Assembly (NCBI GenBank): GCA_003671025.1
Contig: QWPW01000009.1
Span: forward strand, 28,416-92,415
Direction: 5' to 3'
Length of the DNA stretch: 64,000 bases
Source: Planctomycetota bacterium
Lineage (GTDB): Bacteria > Planctomycetota > Phycisphaerae > Phycisphaerales > SM1A02
The first letter of the stretch is position 1, and each line of letters starts with the position of its first letter. The notes beneath the pieces were generated by a model. That model was not told the origin of the DNA, did not search any database, and saw nothing but the letters and a program-made list of their open reading frames with translations. Both the position numbers and the translations under genes were made by a program. This document shows positions 24,117-32,830 of this stretch, one piece after another.

Positions 24117-24848
24117 TTAGCGACGACGACGGCGGTTGAGAAGTCCCGCGCCACCAAGAACAGCGAGGACGCCCGGAGCGGGAATCGCCACGCCTGCGCC
24201 ACCGAGTTGGGTGGAGAACGAGGCGGTGTCGCCCGCCGAGAGCACGAAGCTCAGGGTCACAGCGATGTTGGTGCCGAAGGTCGGTGCGGGCAACGATGGG
24301 GTGGAACCACCGAAGGCTGCCGAACCGATCAATGTTGTGCCAGTACTATTTCGGTTGACATTCACAGGCGCCGCCAAGAGCGAGTTCACCACACTTGCTC
24401 CCGAAGTGGCGAGCCAGCATGGTGCGGTGTCGACGGAGCGGAAGTAGCCAGCGCCACTCGTAAACAGCACCGCGGAAATGGAGCCGTTGAAGAGTCCGCT
24501 GAGCGGCTCGAATGCTGCGGTTGGCAGCGAAAGCGTGATGGAAAAGGTCATTTCACCGCCGCTGAGATTCTGAATCGACATCGATCCAGACTGCATCGCG
24601 GTGTCAGTGGCGCTGGCGGCACTGAAGTTGTAGTTCACGTTCCACAGCCCATCGCTCGCAGCGACGGAACCGGTATACGTTCCCATACCGCTGGCAGAAA
24701 CGGAGTTCGGATTCAGGTTGACCTGTTTACCGAAAGCCCCAGAGTTGACAGTGAGTGTCATGGGAGGCGCGTCTGCGAAGGCCGGTGCTGCAAGAGCACA
24801 GACCGCCACAGCCGCGGCAAGCCGCGTACTGTTTGAAAAAGACAGCAT
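24117..24848 (-). CDS. PEP-CTERM-like surface protein
   Basis: The 243-residue protein has a signal peptide (STRLAAAVAVCALAAPAFA), a Ser/Thr/Gly/Asn-rich beta-type body and a C-terminal sorting element: AIPAPGVLAVLGGAGLL followed by NRRRRR. This PxP–hydrophobic helix–Arg cluster is the layout of PEP-CTERM/exosortase signals and variants common in planctomycetes. The protein is probably cleaved and anchored at the cell surface or released. ATG at 24848 is used because it directly precedes the signal peptide, with an AAAAGGGA ribosome site 10 nt upstream. An inverted repeat (GAACCGA…TCGGTTC) lies just before that site. Confidence 0.8.
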   Translation of the reverse strand: MLSFSNSTRLAAAVAVCALAAPAFADAPPMTLTVNSGAFGKQVNLNPNSVSASGMGTYTGSVAASDGLWNVNYNFSAASATDTAMQSGSMSIQNLSGGEMTFSITLSLPTAAFEPLSGLFNGSISAVLFTSGAGYFRSVDTAPCWLATSGASVVNSLLAAPVNVNRNSTGTTLIGSAAFGGSTPSLPAPTFGTNIAVTLSFVLSAGDTASFSTQLGGAGVAIPAPGVLAVLGGAGLLNRRRRR

Positions 24849-24968
24849 GTTGTAAATCCCTTTTCGTTTGGAACCGAGTCGGTTCATCCCTCTTCAAGGC
24901 CAAGTCGGTTCCCGCCGACAAGGCCTCCCTCGACCACGCACAAGGCAATGGTCCTTACATCTTCGAAT

Positions 24969-26138
24969 CTAACCCAAGGATTGCTCGGAGCAAATCTCTT
25001 GAGCAATTTCTTGCGCATCAGTTAAGTTCGCTGCCGCAAAGCTCGTCCGAGAAGGTGGCGCCGCGACAATATCGAGCCCGTCGTACCGCTCGATCGCGCG
25101 CATGAGCACCTCGCGAATCGTCTCGAGCGAGGTCGCGAGCCGAATCGCCTCTTTGATGGGCTTGATGTGTCCCATCGACTTGCCAAAGCGCGCGATCTGC
25201 TGGCGCATGCAGATGAGTGCGTAGCCCGTCCCGTCGTATTGCTCGCTCAATTGCAGATGGCGCAACGCGACGCGGAACTTGTCGGCGAGGCAGGGTTCTG
25301 GCGACGCAACTCCTGTGGTGAGCAGAGCGTGCGTGCGGCGGAACATCCACGGAGTTCGCAGCGCGGCGCGCGCGATCATGACTCCCGCGCAGCCGGTGGT
25401 ATCGATGAGTTCGCGCGCATGTTCGGGCTCGGAGACGTCACCGTTTCCGATCACGGGAATGTTGGGCACCGCGTCGACGACGAGGCGAATCGCGTTCCAG
25501 TCCGCCTTGCCCGAGAAGAATTGCACCGTGTAACGGCCGTGCACGGTGACGGCGGCGATGCCTACGTCGGCCAGTTGCCGCGCCAGTTGCGGCGCAACCA
25601 TGTGTTCGGGATCCCAACCCAAACGCATCTTTGCGGTGACGGGCACGCGGCCGTTGCTGTGTTTTTCCACAGCCTTCACGATGCGCGAGGCGAGCAGGGT
25701 GGTGTTGCCGCAGTCGCGCAGCAACAGACTGCCGCCATCGCGCTTGGCGACTTTGTCGACGGGGCAACCCATGTTGATGTCAACGACGCGCGCGCCTTTG
25801 TCGACCGCCCACATTGCAGCTTCGGGCAACGGGTCATCGGAGTTGCCGTAGAGCTGCATGCCCGCGGGTTGGTCGAACTCGTTGGTGCGCGCGAGGTCGA
25901 GGGTGCGCGAAGTCTCTCGTTGAATTGCGCGCGAGCTCAGCAGATCGGTGTACGCAATGCCAACGCCGCCGAGCTCGCGACAGAGAATGCGAAACGCGAG
26001 ATCGGTGTATCCCGCAATCGGCGCGAGAAGAACGTTTGATTCAAGTTGAACAGGGCCAATGCGGAGCACTGAGAGAGAGTAGCGGTTCTGTGCGCCTGAA
26101 CAAAGCGCGGCAAAGCTCGGTGAGGCGCGCGTGAACAT
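24969..26138 (-). CDS. tRNA-dihydrouridine synthase
   Basis: Dus enzymes reduce uridine in tRNA D-loops with FMN and NADPH. LLAPIAGYTDLAFRILCRELG is the N-terminal signature, DINMGCPVDKVAKRDGG carries the catalytic Cys, TAKMRLGWD and VTVHGRYTVQFFSGKADW follow, and IGNGDV and GVMIARAAL bind FMN phosphate. The C-terminal helical domain (LQLSEQYDG…) is complete, so the whole is ~389 residues. ATG at 26138 is my choice; a GTG at 26069, directly before LRIGPVQL, is a good alternative. It lies downstream of the DUF3299-like gene and may share its transcript. Confidence 0.92.
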   Translation of the reverse strand: MFTRASPSFAALCSGAQNRYSLSVLRIGPVQLESNVLLAPIAGYTDLAFRILCRELGGVGIAYTDLLSSRAIQRETSRTLDLARTNEFDQPAGMQLYGNSDDPLPEAAMWAVDKGARVVDINMGCPVDKVAKRDGGSLLLRDCGNTTLLASRIVKAVEKHSNGRVPVTAKMRLGWDPEHMVAPQLARQLADVGIAAVTVHGRYTVQFFSGKADWNAIRLVVDAVPNIPVIGNGDVSEPEHARELIDTTGCAGVMIARAALRTPWMFRRTHALLTTGVASPEPCLADKFRVALRHLQLSEQYDGTGYALICMRQQIARFGKSMGHIKPIKEAIRLATSLETIREVLMRAIERYDGLDIVAAPPSRTSFAAANLTDAQEIAQEICSEQSLG

Positions 26139-26296
26139 GCGCGCGTGCGAGTGCAGCGGCTGATCGTTCGCAGTGAAACCATCGGTTGGATAATGCCTTG
26201 CGACGATGCTCATGAGCGCGCGTTGAGCGCATGCACCGATGCGTCGGTGTTGCAACGCTGTTTGCGCACGCCAACTGCGCACATCACTTAGGTGCA

Positions 26297-27160
26297 CTAC
26301 TTGGCGACAAACACCGCGTCTTCGATTCGATAGAGACCGATGAGGTACCCCGCGGCCTCGAACACTTCCACGCGCATTCGTCCGCGAAATGTGCCAAAGC
26401 GAAGCAAGTGCAGTCCCTTCATTTCCATCGGCTCGCGCAGCACGAGATCAATCGCGTCGAAGGGAGTTGGTGGAAGACCAACGCAACAGCCATCCCAACG
26501 GTTGAGCGTGAGCATCAAACTCTTGGTGCGATCGACTCGCAGGGGCGTCGAGTAGTAGCCGGAGATTTCGACGACGGTGTCGTCAAGCAGACGAATCCAC
26601 GGCGGCGGCGTCACTGCGAGTTGCGCGGGATCGATGTACGCGCTGGCCGATGTCAGCAATTCCCACGAGATGCGATAGGGATCGTCGTCGCGACCGCCGC
26701 CGATCACGCGAAATCGTTTGTCCAGTTCGATGGTGCGTTCATCGATGCGGTGCAGGACTTCGTTGGGCGTGCGCGTGTCGTGAAGCAGTGCTGGTGGTGT
26801 GCGAGTGGCAACGAGATTCGTCGGCGCGATGGGCGGGCCATCTTCGCCGAGGAGATCGATGTCTGGCCGAGGCGCGTCGACGGGCGCGGTGTCCGCGTTG
26901 CTTGTCGCGTTGGACTCACTCGTTGCCGCAGTGCCTAACGCGCTGGCGCTCGGTGAAGACTCCTGACTCGTGATGTCATCACTCGTGTCTTGATCGCGCC
27001 TGTCGTGATCGTTTCGCGTGTCCGCGGCGCTTCCCGCATTGGTGTCATCGTTCGATTGACTTGGCAACGCCACGAGTGCGGAATCACGCGTCGCGTCAGG
27101 TTGCAGCATCCACATCGCGAGGATGATCAGCAACGCGACGCCGATCCAGAACCATTTCAT
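26297..27160 (-). CDS. DUF3299-like exported protein of the eboF transcript
   Basis: The 287-residue protein has one N-terminal membrane helix (KWFWIGVALLIILAMWML), then an Asp/Ser/Thr-rich low-complexity spacer (~30-100), and a compact beta domain: ISWELLTSASAYIDP, VVEISGYYSTPLRVDRTKSLML, GCCVGLPPTPFDAIDLVL, YLIGLYRIEDAVF. This order resembles DUF3299-type OB-fold proteins. Its ATG overlaps the eboF stop codon by 1 nt (TGATG), indicating translational coupling. It may be an extracytoplasmic partner of the ebo system; this is inference from position. Confidence 0.75.
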   Translation of the reverse strand: MKWFWIGVALLIILAMWMLQPDATRDSALVALPSQSNDDTNAGSAADTRNDHDRRDQDTSDDITSQESSPSASALGTAATSESNATSNADTAPVDAPRPDIDLLGEDGPPIAPTNLVATRTPPALLHDTRTPNEVLHRIDERTIELDKRFRVIGGGRDDDPYRISWELLTSASAYIDPAQLAVTPPPWIRLLDDTVVEISGYYSTPLRVDRTKSLMLTLNRWDGCCVGLPPTPFDAIDLVLREPMEMKGLHLLRFGTFRGRMRVEVFEAAGYLIGLYRIEDAVFVAK

Positions 27161-28611
27161 CAGCGGCGCGCTCGCGTGAGAAATGTGCGCGTTGCTGCGG
27201 TGAATTCGGCTTCGACCGCGCGTGCGTGCGTTGCTCCCAACGTGAGCGCGAGAATCGCGTCGCGCACGCACTCCATCGGAAGGGAGACATCGAGAAATGG
27301 ATCAGGAAGATTTCCGATGAGCACGGGATCGAATCCGCTCGGTTGTTCGACGCGACCATGCGAGCCGCGCACGAGCGCCGCATCGAGCGGAATCACGTCG
27401 AGGTTCGTGCGCAGTCCAAGACGGCGCATCGCGAGCTTGCGTAACACGCGACCCTTGGGCCAGAGCAATGTGGGGTCAAGAAACAATTCGCACGGGTCGT
27501 AGCCGGGCTTGCGATGGATGTCGACGGTGCGCGCAAAGTCGGGCGCCTTGGCGTCATCGTTCCACCAGCCGTAGGCGAACCAACGGTCGGACGCGCTCAC
27601 GCACACGATGTCGCCTGCGCGCGCGTGATCGAGTCCCGCCGCGGCGCGCGTGTTGCCAAAGAGTGTGTGCTCGACGCCATCGACCGCGGCAAGAATCGCC
27701 GCGACTGGCGCGATGTCAGCAGCATCGCGCACCGAGACGTGCGCAACTTGATGATCCGCAACGGCGAAGGCGCGGCTGTGTTCGAGATCAAGAATCTCGC
27801 GGCCATCTTCGAGGCGGACCGCGAGGAATCCCGCGTCGCGCAAGACGCGGTTGAGCCACACGGCATCGCGCACGGGGACGATTCCATACTCGCTCACGAT
27901 GACCGGCTGCACGCCGAGTTGATCGCACAGATCGATCATCGCGCCGGCGATGCGATCGATTTCGCGCAACTCGTTGCGAATGGAAGTGTGTCCCGGCCCA
28001 AACTTCTGCAACGCGTAGTCGAGGTGCGGCAAGTACGACAGCGTGAGCGTGGACGGCGTGCGTTCGAGCAGTCGTTGCGTCGCGAGCGCGATCCAATCGC
28101 TGGACTCGATTCCTGCCATCGGTCCCCAGAACTTGAACAACGGAAATTGCCCGTGCTCTGCTTGGAGTTCGTCGCGCAACGACGCAGGCGTGGTCAGGCA
28201 ATCGGGGAGCTTGCGTCCGTCGGCCTTGTAAATCGGCCTCGGCGTGATCATGACGTCGGTGCTCGCGTGCATCGCGTACCACCAGCACGCGTTGGCGCAT
28301 GTGAAGGACGGATCGATGCGACGCGCGGTTTCCCAAACTTTTTCGCCGCTCACGAGGCGATTCGATTGTTTCCAGAAGTGCACTTCGCCCAGCGCGCGAT
28401 CGTGCCAACCGTTGCCCACGATTCCATGCGCAGTTGGCGCGAGTCCAGTGAGCATTGTCGATTGCGACGAACACGTGACCGCGGGAAGCGGTGGTCGCAT
28501 CGTGCGCACTCCGCCGCAGCGCTTCGCAAATGCGCGAATGCGCGGAGTCGCATCGCCGATCAAGTTGGGCGAGAGCGCGACGATGTTGAGGACGCAGACG
28601 CGTTGAGCCAC
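27160..28611 (-). CDS. eboF: EboF-type alkaline phosphatase-superfamily phosphodiesterase
   Basis: The 483-residue protein belongs to the nucleotide pyrophosphatase/phosphodiesterase branch. The likely Thr nucleophile lies in PLPAVTCSSQSTMLTG, substrate-cap residues in NGWHDRALGEVHFWKQSN, and metal-ligand regions in SYLPHLDYALQKFGPGH, VIVSEYGIVPV and VADHQVAHVSV. The combination of its sequence with eboC, eboE, eboB and eboD nearby supports the EboF name. In the ebo model these proteins help move a small-metabolite precursor across the cytoplasmic membrane. Start is GTG at 28611. The usual SDHG of related phosphodiesterases is SEYG here. Confidence 0.85.
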   Translation of the reverse strand: MAQRVCVLNIVALSPNLIGDATPRIRAFAKRCGGVRTMRPPLPAVTCSSQSTMLTGLAPTAHGIVGNGWHDRALGEVHFWKQSNRLVSGEKVWETARRIDPSFTCANACWWYAMHASTDVMITPRPIYKADGRKLPDCLTTPASLRDELQAEHGQFPLFKFWGPMAGIESSDWIALATQRLLERTPSTLTLSYLPHLDYALQKFGPGHTSIRNELREIDRIAGAMIDLCDQLGVQPVIVSEYGIVPVRDAVWLNRVLRDAGFLAVRLEDGREILDLEHSRAFAVADHQVAHVSVRDAADIAPVAAILAAVDGVEHTLFGNTRAAAGLDHARAGDIVCVSASDRWFAYGWWNDDAKAPDFARTVDIHRKPGYDPCELFLDPTLLWPKGRVLRKLAMRRLGLRTNLDVIPLDAALVRGSHGRVEQPSGFDPVLIGNLPDPFLDVSLPMECVRDAILALTLGATHARAVEAEFTAATRTFLTRARR

Positions 28612-28701
28612 GCATCAATAGTAATGGCGTTGAAAGTCCCGCGCGCATGCACGGATGCATGTGCGCGGGACCGGTGGTGACAGCGTCAATGGCTCGGCGC
28701 A

Positions 28702-29505
28702 TTACGGAGTTGGTTGAAAGAGGATGCGAGCGTCGTAGGGTTTGCCGTCGCGATACACGGCCATCACCGCGAAGTTGGGATCGATCTCGATATGCCACGC
28801 GGATCCATCGACTTTGAAGTCGAGCGTCCGCACACCGATGTTGGCCGCGTAGTGCGCCGCGAGATCGAACGGACCCGCGATGCGCAGTTCAGTTCCAGAG
28901 TCGAGTTCGTAATCGCCGCGTGTAGGAACATCAACGCCGTCGGCGGTGATCACGAGTTGCGAGTACGCCGATCGATCCGGCATCACCCGATGATTTGGCA
29001 GCAGCAACGTTGCATCGAGATGCGTTTCGGTCGTGCTGGTTTCGACGTGAGCTGTCGCGACGAGTAACTCGTCGCAGACGAATTTCTCGATGTGCACATC
29101 CGAGCGGTCGATCGATAGCGTCGCTGGTTCTTCAAGCGGAGGATGGACCTCGTAGTACAGCCCTGTGCAGTTCCACTGGACATAGAACCCGTCGTCGAAA
29201 TCTCCGGTCCAGAAAGCGCAGAGCTTGAAGAAGTAAAGATCGATCGGGTTCTCGGGAATCGGCCTGAAATCCGGAGGCAACGACTCCACGCCTTCTCCGT
29301 GAACGGCGGCGATGGCGCCCGCACAGACCAACATGTTGAGATTCACTGGAACGCGCTCGGTGCTGTTGCAGCCGGTGACGAGAACCACTCCGCTTAAGGC
29401 CAATGATCCAGTCAAGGCCACCGCTCCAATGGCGGAGACGTTGATGATTGCGTGCGTGGCTTTAGCCCAAGCGCGTGAGAAAACAGTCAATGCATTGATA
29501 GACAT
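28702..29505 (-). CDS. lipoprotein paralog 1 of 3 in the ebo region
   Basis: The 267-residue protein has a lipoprotein signal (IGAVALTGSLALSGVVLVTGC) and is ~45-55% identical by eye to its two neighbours over the last ~120 residues: TTETHLDATLLLPNHRVMPD, YELDSGTELRIAGPFDLAAH, GVRTLDFKVDG, WHIEIDPNFAVM. A Cys-containing segment (YVQWNCTGLYY) recurs in all three. It is presumably periplasmic. I recognise no family; the ordered C-terminal half looks like a new beta-sandwich domain. ATG at 29505 follows an AAGGGAAC ribosome site. Confidence 0.85.
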   Translation of the reverse strand: MSINALTVFSRAWAKATHAIINVSAIGAVALTGSLALSGVVLVTGCNSTERVPVNLNMLVCAGAIAAVHGEGVESLPPDFRPIPENPIDLYFFKLCAFWTGDFDDGFYVQWNCTGLYYEVHPPLEEPATLSIDRSDVHIEKFVCDELLVATAHVETSTTETHLDATLLLPNHRVMPDRSAYSQLVITADGVDVPTRGDYELDSGTELRIAGPFDLAAHYAANIGVRTLDFKVDGSAWHIEIDPNFAVMAVYRDGKPYDARILFQPTP

Positions 29506-29508
29506 CTT

Positions 29509-29650
29509 GTTCCCTTTCTTCAGAAAGTTAGACCCAGAAATCTGGGAGTTGTGTGTGATGTGATCGCGTCGCGCGATCAGCGTGCGCATCTTCGCAGCAG
29601 CGATTGCCACTTCTTCATTTCACCACAGTAATACCGCTCGGATTTTCACT
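29509..29650 (-). promoter_or_regulatory. shared leader and promoter-like region of lipoprotein 1
   Basis: Hairpin cccaga/tctggg lies at 29533-29546, just upstream of the ribosome site. A second palindrome gatcgcg/cgcgatc is at 29562-29578, and a TATTAC-like box (read leftwards) at about 29626-29634. The same order of elements precedes lipoproteins 2 and 3. Confidence 0.65.
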
Positions 29651-29730
29651 TGTCGTTAATGATCTTCAGCGCGCAGGCGCAAGTCGGAACAGATCCGTTG
29701 ACTTGCGCCATTGCTCGAGCGCGCTACGCC

Positions 29731-30525
29731 TCAGTGCGGCGGAGCGAAGAGGAATCGCGTGTCATGCACATCGTGATTGCGCAGAATCGTCATGACCGCA
29801 TAGTTGGGGTCGATCTCGACGTGCCACTTCGCGCCGTCGGCCTTGTAGTCAAGCGTGCGCACGCCGAGCAACGCGGCGTAGTGCGCGGCGAGATCAAACG
29901 GACCAGTGATGCGCAACTCGGTGCCGACATCGAGTTCGAACTCGCCTTCTGTCGGAACATCCTGGCCATCTGCAAGGATCGTGAGGCCCGCGTACGCCGA
30001 GCGATCCGGGAGCGTGCGCCGATCGGGTAGAACGATGCTCGCGTCGAGATGCGTTTCGGTCGTACTCGCATTGCTGTAAGCGAAGGCTTTGACTCGTTCA
30101 TCGCACGAGATCTTGTTCAATCCCGCGCCCGAGCCATCCGCGGTGTCCAGCATCATTGGACTTTCGCGCACGACCGCTGGGTAGAGCGAGCCTTCGCAGT
30201 TGAGCTGGACATAGCGCACGTCATCGGGCTCGCCGTTGCAATACACGCAGAGTTTGTACCGCTTGTTGGCAAGTTCCAAGTCGTCTTCCTTGCACAGTTG
30301 ATAGCCCGTCGGCGGTGCGGAAATCCCTGCCGCCGAAATCTGCGTCATCAAATCGTTGCACAACGACATGCCAACCTCGACAGCAACGACAAAGCCAGCA
30401 CATCCAGTGATCACCGGTAGCGTTGTCACGAAGAGTGAACCCAGCACAGCACCAACCAACAGTCCTCGACGTGTACCGAAAGATGAAGCAAACGATGTCA
30501 CAAACGATGAAGTGAGCATTGGCAT
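29731..30525 (-). CDS. lipoprotein paralog 2 of 3 in the ebo region
   Basis: The 264-residue protein has a lipoprotein signal (LLVGAVLGSLFVTTLPVITGC). It shares with paralog 1 the segments TTETHLDASIVLPDRRTLPD, FELDVGTELRITGPFDLAAH, GVRTLDYKADG and WHVEIDPNYAVM. With paralog 3 it shares CVYCNGEPDDVRYVQLNC, a Cys pair that may form disulfides. ATG at 30525 has AGGA six nt upstream; ATG at 30519 is also possible. Periplasmic and of unknown function; duplication of one ancestral gene is clear. Confidence 0.85.
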   Translation of the reverse strand: MPMLTSSFVTSFASSFGTRRGLLVGAVLGSLFVTTLPVITGCAGFVVAVEVGMSLCNDLMTQISAAGISAPPTGYQLCKEDDLELANKRYKLCVYCNGEPDDVRYVQLNCEGSLYPAVVRESPMMLDTADGSGAGLNKISCDERVKAFAYSNASTTETHLDASIVLPDRRTLPDRSAYAGLTILADGQDVPTEGEFELDVGTELRITGPFDLAAHYAALLGVRTLDYKADGAKWHVEIDPNYAVMTILRNHDVHDTRFLFAPPH

Positions 30526-30530
30526 CACAA

Positions 30531-30660
30531 GTCCTTTCCCCAGTGTTCTGGGAGTTGAGTGTGTTGTGGCCGCGCGATGCGGTCAGCGCGTGCATGATCG
30601 CATCACCTTCGTGTGCTTCATCAATTTGACGCACTAATACTGCGCGGAAATTCTGTCGCG
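30531..30660 (-). promoter_or_regulatory. shared leader and promoter-like region of lipoprotein 2
   Basis: Hairpin cccag-TGTT-ctggg at 30539-30552 sits just before the AGGA site at 30532-30535. The second element, ggccgc/gcggtc (about 30566-30582), and a conserved CAGTATTAG box (read leftwards, near 30636-30645) follow in the same order as in paralogs 1 and 3. Confidence 0.65.
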
Positions 30661-30771
30661 CTCTCGGTGTGCGCGTTCACTCACCACAAATGATTACGCA
30701 ACAGATCGCACCGCGCGCGTTCAGACGAACGCACGCGATGCGATGAGTCGAAAGTTGTTCGCGGCGCCGCG

Positions 30772-31593
30772 TTACGGTTGAGGCGCAGTCAAGAATCGCA
30801 CGTCGTACAACTGGTCATTGCGCAGCACTCCTATGACGGAGCACTCGGCATTGAACGCGACATGCCATCGCGCGCCATCTGACTTGTAGTCAATCGACTC
30901 GATTCCGAGCGCAGCCGCGTAATGCGCCGCAAGTTCGAATGGTCCCGCGATGCGCAGTTGGGTTCCTCGCGCGAGCTCGTACTCACCAGATAGCGGCACG
31001 GACATTCCATTGGCAGTGACGGTGAGTTCTGCGTAGAGGCCGAGATCAGGGAGCGTCCGATCGTTCGGTAGCACGATGGTGGTGTCGAGATGAGTTTCGC
31101 TCGAGTCTGCTGAAGCAAACGCCAACGCATCGAGGCGTTCGTCGCATCCGACACCTCGCACTTGTGGCTGCGAGTCTTGAAGCGGCGACTGTTGCAGCGC
31201 GTTCGATTCAAACGTGACGCTGCGGTACATCCCCGTGCATCCAATCCGGATGTACTCAGGTGCACCGGGCTCATCGTTGCAATACACGCACATGTCGATC
31301 ATTCGCCCATGACCTACATCAAACGGTTGGCGCAGGCACAGTCGATAGCCGTTGGGAAGCTCGGAGACCGGAAGACCGAAGATGCGCGCGATCATTGGTC
31401 TACACGCGAGGACGACAGTCTTCACGGTCTCTGGTGTTTCGTCGCACCCCGTCAACATCGATACCGCGCCGAGGCCAACGCCAATGCAACCAACCGCAGC
31501 AGACGCGAGCAATCCTCGGTGAAACAAGCCTCGCCGAGACAGGCCTCGGTGAGAGCCTCGTCGAGACAAACCTTGTGAGATAAAAAAAGACAT
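30772..31593 (-). CDS. lipoprotein paralog 3 of 3 in the ebo region
   Basis: The 273-residue protein starts with a twin-Arg-containing leader (GLSRRGLFHRGLLASAAVG) and lipobox (VSMLTGC), so it could be a Tat lipoprotein. The mature part repeats the family pattern: CVYCNDEPGAPEYIRIGC, SSETHLDTTIVLPNDRTLPD, YELARGTQLRIAGPFELAAH, GIESIDYKSDG, WHVAFNAECSVI. It is the most diverged copy. It lies first in the three-gene array, 200 nt downstream of eboC. Function unknown; a periplasmic ebo partner is possible. Confidence 0.85.
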   Translation of the reverse strand: MSFFISQGLSRRGSHRGLSRRGLFHRGLLASAAVGCIGVGLGAVSMLTGCDETPETVKTVVLACRPMIARIFGLPVSELPNGYRLCLRQPFDVGHGRMIDMCVYCNDEPGAPEYIRIGCTGMYRSVTFESNALQQSPLQDSQPQVRGVGCDERLDALAFASADSSETHLDTTIVLPNDRTLPDLGLYAELTVTANGMSVPLSGEYELARGTQLRIAGPFELAAHYAAALGIESIDYKSDGARWHVAFNAECSVIGVLRNDQLYDVRFLTAPQP

Positions 31594-31594
31594 C

Positions 31595-31715
31595 GCAGTC
31601 CTTTCCCCGGCTCAACCGGGAGTCATGTGTGATGTGACCGCGCGACGCGATCAACATGCGCATCATGGACGCGTGAAAGAGCGAGTTCCGAATTCACCAC
31701 ACTAATACTGACACG
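31595..31715 (-). promoter_or_regulatory. shared leader and promoter-like region of lipoprotein 3
   Basis: Hairpin cccgg-CTCAA-ccggg at 31606-31620 replaces the A-U pair of the other two copies with G-C at the same stem position. AGGA (read leftwards, 31599-31602) is the ribosome site. A cagtattagtg box (read leftwards) lies near 31701-31711. Confidence 0.65.
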
Positions 31716-31792
31716 AATTGTGAGGCGCGAATTGCCGTGAGGGAAGGCGCACGAGATGGAGTCGTGCCGCCGCGACTACTCGCGACAACCGC

Positions 31793-32830
31793 CTAACTGC
31801 CAGCCACGAATCGCTGCGTCACTCGCGTGGCAACAAAGCACACAAGGCATACTGCCGCGAAGGCGGGTAGTCCCGCACACGCCATCGCGAGTGCATCGAT
31901 CAACGCGAGACATGCGATCCACGCCGCGATCGCCCGCGGAGTCGAACTCGGTGACGCTGCGATCCATCGTCGTGCGCGCACGATGACCACGGTCATGATC
32001 ACGCCGATTGCAACAGCGACAACAGCGAGTGCCAGACGCTGCGCATCCAACGTTGCGCGTTGCGGGATGAACAACAACATCGTCGCTGTGACGATGACTC
32101 CAGTGGCGCCGAATCCGACATTGATCATCGTGCGCAGCGGGGTTGTCGTCGTCGAAGAGGCGATGGCGTGCACGTCAACTTCGCGTCGCGCGACGATAGA
32201 GAGCGCGAGTGTCCACAGCGCGAGCATGATCGGCAGCACGATCACGCCGCTGAAAAAAACGGCGCGCCAGTCGTCGCCTGCGAATGCAAGCATGGTGATC
32301 AACGACGCATTCGCGCGGCACATTGCCAGCAACAGCGTGCTCCATGCACGGCGCGTGTGCATCACGTTGTAAAGAACAACGAGTGTCGCGAGCACGATCG
32401 CAGCGATCAGCGCGGGCATCGATGACGACGACGCAGCGAGTGCGACAGAGAGCGTGAGTAGGGCAAATCCTGCAACGAATGCGTGTGCACGACGCACATC
32501 GCCGCGCGGAATCGGACGCTGCGCGCGTTCGTGTGCATCGATACGCGCATCGAACGCATCGTTGAGCGCCATACCCGCGATGTACCCGAGCACGGGCGTA
32601 AGCAGCACGAATGAGCGCGACGGATCAGTGACGCAGGTCCGCAATGGCGCGATCAAATCGTAGATCGTTGGTGAAGCAGCGGTCGCGCTCTCGATCGTGG
32701 CCGCGCCACCGCGCGACGCAACGCTTGCTCCCAGTGCCGCGCCCGCAATCGCGTTGCTGATCACGGTCGGAAGATTGGAGATGCGAAACAACTCAAGCCA
32801 TGCGCGAAGGTGTTGACGCGCGTGCGTCAA
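31793..32830 (-). CDS. eboC: EboC-type UbiA-family prenyltransferase
   Basis: The 345-residue membrane protein has about nine hydrophobic segments and the UbiA signature NDAFDARIDAHERAQRPIPRG, in which the first Asp pair binds Mg-diphosphate; the second UbiA motif (usually DxxxD) is weak. In ebo clusters EboC is a UbiA-like protein proposed to modify the exported precursor with a lipid. The TTG start at 32830 overlaps the eboE stop (TTGA), so the two are translationally coupled. No ATG exists in the first 70 codons. Confidence 0.85.
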   Translation of the reverse strand: MTHARQHLRAWLELFRISNLPTVISNAIAGAALGASVASRGGAATIESATAASPTIYDLIAPLRTCVTDPSRSFVLLTPVLGYIAGMALNDAFDARIDAHERAQRPIPRGDVRRAHAFVAGFALLTLSVALAASSSSMPALIAAIVLATLVVLYNVMHTRRAWSTLLLAMCRANASLITMLAFAGDDWRAVFFSGVIVLPIMLALWTLALSIVARREVDVHAIASSTTTTPLRTMINVGFGATGVIVTATMLLFIPQRATLDAQRLALAVVAVAIGVIMTVVIVRARRWIAASPSSTPRAIAAWIACLALIDALAMACAGLPAFAAVCLVCFVATRVTQRFVAGS

